From: Deltaproteobacteria bacterium
GTDB taxonomy: Bacteria; Myxococcota_A; JAADFL01
NCBI GenBank assembly: GCA_013152945.1
Contig: JAADFL010000210.1
Span: 1 to 11,626, forward strand
Reading direction: 5' to 3'
DNA length: 11,626 bases
A program made the position numbers and the translations under genes. Under the pieces are notes generated by a model. That model was given only the letters and a program-made list of their open reading frames with translations. It did not search any database and was not told where the DNA came from. Positions within the stretch are counted from its first letter, which is position 1; the number at the start of each line of letters is the position of its first letter. Of the stretch, positions 1 through 6,732 are shown piece by piece.

Positions 1-1
1 A

Positions 2-1363
2 GACGAGCAACCTCAAAAGAGCTTTGGAACCCAACTCTTTCGCTTGTCTCCTTTTTTGAGCTTCGAAAGACTCAAGGTGAAGCTGTCAGTGGACATGGTA
101 AGGGGTCTTGCCTTTGGGGACACGGACCGCGTGGCTTCCGGTTACAGGATGCTGGACATTTTCGACGACCGGGGGGGGCTGGGTTTTTCAGGCTTGAGGC
201 TCCGGGAGGCATATTTTTCGTACAAGACAAGCTTCGGCCTGTTCAAGGTGGGCCAGCAGGTGAGCAAGTGGGGTATGGGCATACTGGCATCCTCGGGCAG
301 GGACAGGCGGGACCGGTTCGGAGAGGCATGGTACGGGGACTATGTGGCAAGGGTTTTATTTGCAACAAAGCCCCTGGGATTCATGTCCGCCCCGGGCGTC
401 ATAGGCGAAAACCTGTACCTGGCACTTGCAGCAGACCTTGTCGTGGAAGATGAGAACGCCATATTGAAGGACGGCGACAAGGCATTCCAGGCCATAGCAT
501 CACTTTTCTACCGGCACGATCAAAACTTTATCGGAACGTACGTGGTGTACAGGGACCAGGAAGATCGGGATGGGGATCGCCTCTCTGTGACTGCAATGGA
601 CCTTTACATCAAGCTTTGTACCAGGCTCCAGAAAGGGCGGCCTCTTGATACGGTTCTGGGCATCGAGGCAGAGGGCGCGTACTTACTCGGTACAACGGAT
701 AAGCTCGAAGCGGTGTACGCGCCGGACGGCCTTGCAATAGGTTCGTTCGGCGGTGTCTTGAGGGCATGGGCTTTTTTCAAGTCGATTGGTTTGGAGTCCA
801 GCCTGGAAGCAGGTTATGCCTCGGGCGACAGCGACATGTACGACTCCAAGGGCAGGGTGTTCACGTTTGATCCCGACTACAACGTGGGCCTCATCCTGTA
901 TGACGAGGTCCAAAAGGCTGTTGCGGCCCGGGCCATTGAGGATGCATCTGATCCGAGCCGCCTGTCAACGGCGCCAAAGGGATTGGACCTGTCTGCAACA
1001 AGCGGAAGCGTTACCAACACCATATATCTGTTTCCGGGTATCGAACTTCGACCCGGACGTCTCGACACTTTCGATCTGGCTTATCTCGCAGCATGGAGCG
1101 CTGCTCCTTTCATAAGCCTGTACGAAACATTTCGGACCGGCGCGCCGGCCAATCCGTACGGTGCGCCTGCTGGAGACCACTTCCTGGGACAAGAGGTGGA
1201 CATGTCGTACATGCATGTTTTCGAACTGTGGGAGAAGACAACGGCCACTATCAGGGTGCAGGCGGGAATGTTCTGGCCGGGGGGCGCATTCGAGGACGTG
1301 CAAGGCAAGAAACCCAAGGTAGTCTCAAAGATGATGGCAAGCCTTTACCTGGATTGGAGGTAA
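2..1363 (+). CDS. Predicted outer-membrane beta-barrel protein, 5' end missing
   Basis: The reading frame is open from base 2 and no stop precedes the first possible start (TTG at 44), so the gene begins upstream of the window; about 453 residues are visible. The protein has alternating hydrophobic and polar short strands rich in Gly, Tyr and Phe, a typical porin-like pattern, and ends SLYLDWR close to an aromatic terminus. Two stretches stand out: V-G-Q-Q-V-S-K-W-G-M-G-I-L (from base 248) and F-D-P-D-Y-N-V-G-L-I-L-Y-D-E (from base 866). From memory these resemble a deltaproteobacterial barrel family catalogued as TIGR04551; that assignment is inference. The role is probably transport or surface structure in the outer membrane. 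The stop lies 4 bases before the start of the lipase lipoprotein, whose ribosome binding site is inside this gene, so the two are probably co-transcribed. The signal peptide would be outside the window. Confidence 0.72.
   Translation, partial: DEQPQKSFGTQLFRLSPFLSFERLKVKLSVDMVRGLAFGDTDRVASGYRMLDIFDDRGGLGFSGLRLREAYFSYKTSFGLFKVGQQVSKWGMGILASSGRDRRDRFGEAWYGDYVARVLFATKPLGFMSAPGVIGENLYLALAADLVVEDENAILKDGDKAFQAIASLFYRHDQNFIGTYVVYRDQEDRDGDRLSVTAMDLYIKLCTRLQKGRPLDTVLGIEAEGAYLLGTTDKLEAVYAPDGLAIGSFGGVLRAWAFFKSIGLESSLEAGYASGDSDMYDSKGRVFTFDPDYNVGLILYDEVQKAVAARAIEDASDPSRLSTAPKGLDLSATSGSVTNTIYLFPGIELRPGRLDTFDLAYLAAWSAAPFISLYETFRTGAPANPYGAPAGDHFLGQEVDMSYMHVFELWEKTTATIRVQAGMFWPGGAFEDVQGKKPKVVSKMMASLYLDWR
1356..1360 (+). 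promoter_or_regulatory. Ribosome binding site GGAGG for the TTG-started lipase gene
   Basis: GGAGG lies 7 bases before the TTG at 1368, inside the last codons of the upstream barrel gene. It supports the non-ATG start: the next Met in the frame falls within the signal peptide core and would destroy the lipoprotein signal. Confidence 0.75.
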
Positions 1364-1367
1364 GGCA

Positions 1368-4300
1368 TTGGACAGATCGACGACAGCGTATAACTTCAGC
1401 GAAAAGATTGTGCAGATAATATGCCTGCTTATTGCCGGCATATCAATGTTCGCATGGTCTTGCACCGAGGAATCCCCGGAGGGATTGGCTTTGACTCCCC
1501 CGGGCAATGGTCCGGCGGTCATTTTCGATCTCGACCAGAGGCCCTTTCCCGAGATTCCCCTGCCCAATGACGTTGCAACAAGGTACGATCCTGTATCTCC
1601 CACAAAGGTGCGCCTCAACATGAGCGAGGATGCAGCCCTGGACCTGGAGCGAACCTTGCGGAAAAAGATCGATACATTGACAGGATTCGGCACATACCAA
1701 CCGATCACGGTAAGCTTCGATGCTCCTCTCGACATAGAGGATCTTTACAGGCGGCACGTTACAAGGGACGATGAAAGCCTGAACCTGGATTTTTCAGATG
1801 ATGCCGTGTACCTGGTTAGGATAGACAAGGGGCCGGATTTCGGCAAGCCGGTACTCCTGGACTTTGGCCAGGGCAGATTTCCCCTGGTCGTAGAAGACCC
1901 TGGTCAGTACTTCCCATACGATCCGCATGATAAGTGCAGCAACGTGGTCTTCGAGACAAGAGACGAGGACAAAAACGAGAATTCAATCCTCGATTGGGGC
2001 GAGGACGCGGACATGGACGGCGTGTTGGACAAGCCCAACCTGATCCCGGGCGGCAACGACCAGGACAGGGATCTAATGACCTTCTATGAAAAGCAGACCC
2101 ACACATTGATCATGAGGCCTGCAACACCCTTGAGACCCAAGGCCAAGTACGCGGTGGTGCTCACGGACAGGTTGAAAGGGGTCAACGGTTCAGTAGTGCG
2201 TTCCTGCTTCCCCTATGTGAACCACATGTCCCAGACAAGGGATCTGCGGGTTCTCAAAAATCTTATGCCAGCAATATCCAAAAACACTCTGTCTTTGGAC
2301 GATGTGGTCTTTGCCTGGACCTTTACCACGCAGGCGGTTTTTGACGATATGATAGCAGTGAGGGAAGGACTTTACGGGTACGGCCCCTTTTCTTTCCTGG
2401 CACAAGAGTTCCCCCCGGACATCACCAGGTTACTCCAGGCCACTGACCAGAAAGGCACGAATCAGTACCTGCTGGATATCGGGAAGGTGCTGAACATAAT
2501 CAAGCTTGCCGGTTTCTTCGGACAGTTAGGAGACAAGTTCGAGGGCTCCTTCAAGTACATCGACTACGCTGTCCAGGGCAGTTTCGAAACTCCGAACCTC
2601 ATGCTGGATACCGATGGCATAGCCACCGAGTACTACCCGGCTGACGAGGATGAATCTTTCGATTTGGACGCTGCAAGGGCACACATCTCGTACAAACACA
2701 AGACCATCAATTTTACGTGCACCATTCCAAAGGCGATCAATGGATTCAAGCCTCCTTTCCCTGTTGCAATATACAGCCATGGTTACACCGGATTCAGGGT
2801 GGAGATGCTCGGGTTTGCAGGTGCAATGGCGAAGTTCGGAATAGCGAGTTGCGGCATAGACTCTTTTGCCCACGGCGTTGCGTTGCCCATGGAGTACCTG
2901 GAGGATCAGAAAACCAGGGACATGCTCTTGGGGCTCATAAGGGGCCAGCACCTCGAGCCGTTCCTGTGGAGCCTCCTGGACGGCCAGGCAAGGGACCTGG
3001 ACAATGACGGCTCCGTGGACAGCGGTGGAGATTTCTGGGTGGGTGACGTGTTCCATACAAGGGATTCCGTGCGCCAGTCCGTGATAGATACCTTGCAGTT
3101 CATAAGGGTTCTCCTGGCCTGTGACGGAAAGAAGGAATTCAGGCCGTCCGCCGTTGATAAGAGCATGTTGCCAAAAGGCACGGATCTCAAGCTCGCGTGC
3201 GACTTCAATGGCGATGGTGTTGCCGATATAACCGGCCCTGCCCGGCCCCGGGCCTTGCAGGGCCGGCCAGGCTTTGCCACCAGGATTCCACCCAACTCAA
3301 AGGGCCAGGACATGTTCCTGTGGGGGCAATCCATGGGTGGAATCGTATCCGGCGTGACAGGCGCCCTGGAACCGCGATTGACCGCAATCGCTCCCACGGC
3401 CCTTGGCGGAGGGCTGCTGGACGTGGGATTACGGAGCGCAATAGGGAGCGTGATTCGAGGCGTGTTCCATCCATTGATAGGTCCGGCGCTCGAGGTCGTC
3501 CCGGGTGGGAATGGTGAGGATTCGTCGTACAGCCTGCATCTGTTGGTAGGAAACTATAACAATGAGAGCAGGCTCACCATTGCAACGGACGTCAAGGCCG
3601 AACCGGGCGGGACCGTGGCGGTGACAAACCTGAAATCCGGCGAGGTCTTCAAGGGATTCATTCCTCTGGATGGAGGTGGAATCAGGATTCCTTTTGCAGC
3701 AGACGCATTGGATGGCGTTGAAAAGAGGATGGCCGCCGGCGCGCCTGATGCCCTGCCGTTGAAAGACTATGTTTACGCAATGGAGGATGCGGAAAAACAA
3801 GGCAAGACTTTCGTCGATCCCGGCAGGCAGGTCATTGAGCTTCCTTTTGACAAAGACCTGGAACAGTTCGGCGATCCCTTGAAGATAGAGGTGTTCTCAA
3901 AGGCCGGGGCCTTGATTCGTGTGGTTGATACCTTTGAACAGGATGTGTACTTCCAGAACTGCCATTACAAGAAGGGCGCCCCCCTGGTTTCACCCGGCCG
4001 GGGCATGGGCAAGCAGCGGAACTCTCCGGATTTCAGGAGACTTATCGGTATAGCCCAGATGATATTGGAGCCTGGTGATCCGGTCAATTATGCCTCTCAC
4101 TATTTCAAGGATCCCCTGGAATTCCACGACAAGGATGCAAACAACACCCTCATGATGGTGACGGCGGGCGATCCCCTGGTGCCCATGGCCACAGGTCTCG
4201 GCGCTGCAAGGGCAGCCGGGTTCCTGCCTGTATTCGGAAGAGATGAAAGGTACGGTATCAGTCTGGACAGCCTGCTCTGCAACGACTATGTGTACGAATC

Positions 4301-4775
4301 GGTTCCAAGGCTTAGGCGTTATGACCCTGACAGGCCCATAGTGTTCGACATGGACGATCTGGACAATGACACGGACGGATACCATGCACCTTCGCCGAAG
4401 ACTCCGGTAAGGGCCACCATAATCGATAGAAATGATGGATTAGAGTTTGTGAATCCGTACGAATACTACGACACGGACGGCGTGATATACGATATTAAAG
4501 GTGCTCTCCGCGTACCGTATATCAGGCCCCATGGTGAACACGGAATCTATCTCCCGGAAGATGGAGCAGCCTTTGATGTGAACCAGTACAGCGTGAACGT
4601 GCTGGCGGATTTCTTCCTGTGGAAGGGCACCAGGCTTTACGAGAACACGTGCATGCAGGAAAAACGTTGTTCCAAGGATGCCCGTGACCAGGGGACATGC
4701 ACGGACCGGGACGAGGATGCCTGTCCCTGGATCCCCCTGCCCGTGGAATCCTCAACCGGTACAAAAAAACAGTGA
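1368..4775 (+). CDS. Large lipoprotein lipase/esterase (alpha/beta hydrolase, VolA-like N-terminus)
   Basis: A 1135-residue protein starting at TTG. Residues 1-31 form a signal peptide ending A-W-S before Cys32, a somewhat atypical lipobox, so it is probably a surface or periplasmic lipoprotein. Residues 50-125 contain I-P-L-P-N-D (63-68) and a following Ig-like stretch resembling the N-terminal domain of bacterial lipases such as VolA (Pfam Lipase_bact_N); this is family recognition from memory. The hydrolase core shows an oxyanion-type Y-S-H-G (His471), a nucleophile elbow G-Q-S-M-G-G (Ser655), a probable acid in A-G-D-P-L-V-P (Asp935) and a probable catalytic His in E-H-G (His1058). Asp-rich loops that could bind calcium occur at about 198-235, 545-551, 612-620 and 994-1003. 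The 280 residues between Ser655 and Asp935 include a beta-rich insert. Expected activity is hydrolysis of lipid or other ester substrates; the exact substrate is unknown. It is in an operon with the upstream barrel gene. Confidence 0.82.
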   Translation: MDRSTTAYNFSEKIVQIICLLIAGISMFAWSCTEESPEGLALTPPGNGPAVIFDLDQRPFPEIPLPNDVATRYDPVSPTKVRLNMSEDAALDLERTLRKKIDTLTGFGTYQPITVSFDAPLDIEDLYRRHVTRDDESLNLDFSDDAVYLVRIDKGPDFGKPVLLDFGQGRFPLVVEDPGQYFPYDPHDKCSNVVFETRDEDKNENSILDWGEDADMDGVLDKPNLIPGGNDQDRDLMTFYEKQTHTLIMRPATPLRPKAKYAVVLTDRLKGVNGSVVRSCFPYVNHMSQTRDLRVLKNLMPAISKNTLSLDDVVFAWTFTTQAVFDDMIAVREGLYGYGPFSFLAQEFPPDITRLLQATDQKGTNQYLLDIGKVLNIIKLAGFFGQLGDKFEGSFKYIDYAVQGSFETPNLMLDTDGIATEYYPADEDESFDLDAARAHISYKHKTINFTCTIPKAINGFKPPFPVAIYSHGYTGFRVEMLGFAGAMAKFGIASCGIDSFAHGVALPMEYLEDQKTRDMLLGLIRGQHLEPFLWSLLDGQARDLDNDGSVDSGGDFWVGDVFHTRDSVRQSVIDTLQFIRVLLACDGKKEFRPSAVDKSMLPKGTDLKLACDFNGDGVADITGPARPRALQGRPGFATRIPPNSKGQDMFLWGQSMGGIVSGVTGALEPRLTAIAPTALGGGLLDVGLRSAIGSVIRGVFHPLIGPALEVVPGGNGEDSSYSLHLLVGNYNNESRLTIATDVKAEPGGTVAVTNLKSGEVFKGFIPLDGGGIRIPFAADALDGVEKRMAAGAPDALPLKDYVYAMEDAEKQGKTFVDPGRQVIELPFDKDLEQFGDPLKIEVFSKAGALIRVVDTFEQDVYFQNCHYKKGAPLVSPGRGMGKQRNSPDFRRLIGIAQMILEPGDPVNYASHYFKDPLEFHDKDANNTLMMVTAGDPLVPMATGLGAARAAGFLPVFGRDERYGISLDSLLCNDYVYESVPRLRRYDPDRPIVFDMDDLDNDTDGYHAPSPKTPVRATIIDRNDGLEFVNPYEYYDTDGVIYDIKGALRVPYIRPHGEHGIYLPEDGAAFDVNQYSVNVLADFFLWKGTRLYENTCMQEKRCSKDARDQGTCTDRDEDACPWIPLPVESSTGTKKQ

Positions 4776-4789
4776 TTTCGGCAACGCCT

Positions 4790-5707
4790 TTAGAAATTCC
4801 TGGGCACAGCAACCATTTTGTCCAGAGCTTTTTTCGCCATGGACAGCGTGGGCTCCGGGACCTGGATTGCATGCTCATCCACGTTTTCGAGTGCGTGTAA
4901 TATATCATCAAGCCCGGTCTTCTTCATATTCGCACAAACCATTTTCCTGAAACCAATGAATTCTTTTGTTGGATTTTCCTTTTCCAGCCTGTGAATCAAG
5001 CCTATCTCGGTGCCTACTATTATCTCTTTGCTGTCGGATTCTTTTGCGAGCTTGAGCATGCCGGATGTCGATGCCGCGTAATCGGCCAGTTCCAGCACTT
5101 CCTGCCTGCATTCAGGGTGAGCCATGAACATTGCATCCGGGTGGGCGGCCTTCTGCTCGATCACTTCTTTTGCATCCAGATTGTCATGAACACTGCAGTA
5201 ACCGGGCCAGGGAATGATTTCCTTGTCCCTCACCTTGGATGCGGTATACATGGCCAGGTTGCGATCCGGGAGGAAAAGGATTTTTTTTGCATCCAGGCTT
5301 TGAACAACCCTTACTGCATTGGCGCTGGTGCAGCAGATGTCCGAGTGTGCCTTTACCTTTGCCGTGGAGTTTACATATGAAACAACGGCGGCACCGGGAT
5401 GTTTTTTCTTCGTGGCAATAAGACTTTCCTCGTCCGCCATGTCGGCCATGGGACAACCGGCATCGATTTTCGGCAATAACACGAGCTTGTCAGGGGATAG
5501 TATCTTTGCACTTTCAGCCATGAAATGTACGCCCGCGAACAAAATAATATCTGCATCGCTCTTTGACGCCAGGATAGAGAGTTCCAGGGAATCTCCGACA
5601 TGGTGAGCCATGTCCTGGACCTCGGGCCTCTGGTAATTGTGAGCCAAAAAAAGAACGTTTTTTTCTTTGATGAGCATCTCGATCTTTTGTTTCAGATTTT
5701 CGATCAT
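4790..5707 (-). CDS. nadA: Quinolinate synthase NadA
   Basis: Condenses iminoaspartate (made by NadB) with dihydroxyacetone phosphate to give quinolinate in de novo NAD synthesis; cytosolic 4Fe-4S enzyme. The 305-residue length is that of the short NadA type. The three cluster ligands are Cys85 (A-G-C-P-M-A-D-M), Cys171 (P-G-Y-C-S-V-H-D) and Cys258 (K-M-V-C-A-N-M), at the usual near-equal spacing. Other conserved signatures are A-H-N-Y-Q (His23, Tyr25), G-D-S (Ser40), Y-V-N-S-T (Tyr111, Asn113), F-L-P-D-R-N-L, H-P-E-C (His197, Glu199), S-T-S-G-M and G-T-E-I-G. I chose the ATG at 5707 because GGAGAA stands about 5 bases before it; an in-frame TTG at 5737 would add ten residues but has no well-placed ribosome binding site. 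It is convergent with the lipase gene, 14 bases away. No nadB or nadC is visible, so the gene looks like a single transcription unit with its own promoter. Confidence 0.96.
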   Translation of the reverse strand: MIENLKQKIEMLIKEKNVLFLAHNYQRPEVQDMAHHVGDSLELSILASKSDADIILFAGVHFMAESAKILSPDKLVLLPKIDAGCPMADMADEESLIATKKKHPGAAVVSYVNSTAKVKAHSDICCTSANAVRVVQSLDAKKILFLPDRNLAMYTASKVRDKEIIPWPGYCSVHDNLDAKEVIEQKAAHPDAMFMAHPECRQEVLELADYAASTSGMLKLAKESDSKEIIVGTEIGLIHRLEKENPTKEFIGFRKMVCANMKKTGLDDILHALENVDEHAIQVPEPTLSMAKKALDKMVAVPRNF

Positions 5708-5769
5708 GTCTTCTCCGATCAGATTTGTTTGCTTCAAGGCCGGATCAACCGTACCTTCTCACAGGAGCC

Positions 5770-5798
5770 ATCCTAAAAAGCCACTTTGTCATTGTCAA
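5770..5798 (-). promoter_or_regulatory. Sigma70-type promoter of nadA
   Basis: On the minus strand a perfect -35 TTGACA (5798-5793) is followed by a 17-base spacer and a -10 TAGGAT (5775-5770, 4 of 6 matches to TATAAT). Transcription would start near 5763, giving a leader of roughly 55 bases before the ATG at 5707. It places the start of the nadA transcript after the end of the GRE operon. Confidence 0.6.
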
Positions 5799-5839
5799 AT
5801 ACGCAGGGCCCTAATCATGGTGAGGAAGGCAACGCCGAG

Positions 5840-5860
5840 AAAAAGCAATGTATTGATTGC
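5840..5860 (-). terminator. Weak intrinsic terminator after the GRE operon
   Basis: Read on the minus strand, a 5-bp stem GCAAT/ATTGC with a 6-base loop is followed directly by five T residues, starting 12 bases after the stop of the activase gene. The stem is short and AT-containing, so termination would be partial at best. Its position between the GRE operon and the nadA promoter fits. Confidence 0.35.
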
Positions 5861-5871
5861 AGCAGCAGGGA

Positions 5872-6732
5872 TCAACGTAGGGCAAAGATTTGCTCTGCTT
5901 TCCGGAGACGCGCGGGAGGTGTCGGCGGAAAATAGGCATAGGCATAGGCACGCTGGAACAACTCTTGTTTGGAAACAGCGAGGCGGTGGAAGGGCTGAAT
6001 GCGGACAGGAGGAATCTTGGGGTTTGCCTTCAGCCAATCAGCCATGGCATATAGGTCGGCGTTAGCGTCGTTGAATCCCGGGATGAGTGTGATGCGCACC
6101 TCTATAAAGAGCCGTGACCGAATAAGGGATTTAAGGTTTTCCAGTGCAATCTGGCTGTCCGTCCCGAGTGAGCGGCGGCATTTTTCCGGGTCTACATGCT
6201 TGAGGTCGAACAGGATCATGTCGAATAATTTCACGAGATTTGAGACATATCTATTCGGCCAGTATCCCGATGTTTCAACAGCCAGGTGAATGCCCAGCTC
6301 CTTAAGTTTCCCGGCGCATGCAAACAAAAAATTTGGTTGAGCCAAAGGCTCGCCGCCTGAAAAGGTGACGCCCCCGCCCGTGCCCAGGAAGAAAGCCATG
6401 TCGCGGGAGATCTCGCTTACCAATTCATCGGGAGTGATATCCCGGCCGACCAGCTTGCGTGCCCGGGTGGGACAGATTGCAGCACAGGTGCCGCAGGCCG
6501 TGCAGCCGTGCCGCCAGCCTTCGGCCGTCCATTGGCGTGGACATGCTTGTTCGCAGAGCCCGCAGTCGATACATGCCTTCACGTCATAGGCAATCTCGGG
6601 CTCAAATGATTTTCCTTCGATATTGTGGCACCAGGGGCAGGACAGATTGCATCCCTTTAAAAACACAGTTGTTCTAAGACCAGGCCCATCGTCTGTGCAG
6701 CCCCTGGAGATATCGAAGATCCTGCCAATCAT
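5872..6732 (-). CDS. Glycyl radical enzyme activating enzyme (radical SAM, PflA-like)
   Basis: This 286-residue radical SAM protein should use a 4Fe-4S cluster and S-adenosylmethionine to create the glycyl radical on the enzyme encoded just upstream. The N-terminus has the family pattern R-G-C-T-D-D-G-P-G-L-R-T-T-V-F-L-K-G-C. The radical SAM cluster ligands are Cys28, Cys32 and Cys35 (C-x3-C-x2-C). Two ferredoxin-like 4Fe-4S motifs follow: Cys54, 57, 60, 64 and Cys77, 80, 83, 87. This insert marks activases of the dehydratase/decarboxylase/synthase GREs and is absent from PflA itself. The SAM-binding G-G-E motif is in T-F-S-G-G-E-P (about 123-129). The start ATG overlaps the stop of the GRE gene in ATGA, so translation is probably coupled; only a weak ribosome binding site is present. 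The C-terminus carries an A-Y repeat encoded by three TAGGCA hexamers. Substrate specificity follows the partner GRE. Confidence 0.94.
   Translation of the reverse strand: MIGRIFDISRGCTDDGPGLRTTVFLKGCNLSCPWCHNIEGKSFEPEIAYDVKACIDCGLCEQACPRQWTAEGWRHGCTACGTCAAICPTRARKLVGRDITPDELVSEISRDMAFFLGTGGGVTFSGGEPLAQPNFLFACAGKLKELGIHLAVETSGYWPNRYVSNLVKLFDMILFDLKHVDPEKCRRSLGTDSQIALENLKSLIRSRLFIEVRITLIPGFNDANADLYAMADWLKANPKIPPVRIQPFHRLAVSKQELFQRAYAYAYFPPTPPARLRKAEQIFALR
5933..5950. repeat. Three tandem TAGGCA hexamers inside the activase gene
   Basis: Three perfect copies of a 6-base unit, encoding Ala-Tyr three times near the C-terminus of the activase. Gain or loss of a unit would keep the frame. Confidence 0.8.

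Noticed and set aside
2526-3056. Minus-strand open frame of 176 codons
   Set aside because: Antisense to the lipase core that contains the oxyanion motif; no domain and no own ribosome binding site seen.
4776-4789. Terminator between the convergent lipase and nadA genes
   Set aside because: Only 14 bases separate them. A run of seven T on the minus strand follows nothing better than a 3-bp stem, so no terminator is supported.
5708-5737. Ten-residue N-terminal extension of NadA from TTG 5737
   Set aside because: No well-spaced ribosome binding site before the TTG, whereas GGAGAA precedes the ATG at 5707; the extension also adds nothing conserved.
5795-6037. Minus-strand frame ending in a hydrophobic segment between the activase and nadA
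   Set aside because: Most of it overlaps the activase in another frame; the hydrophobic tail covers the terminator and promoter region and has no start of its own with a ribosome binding site.
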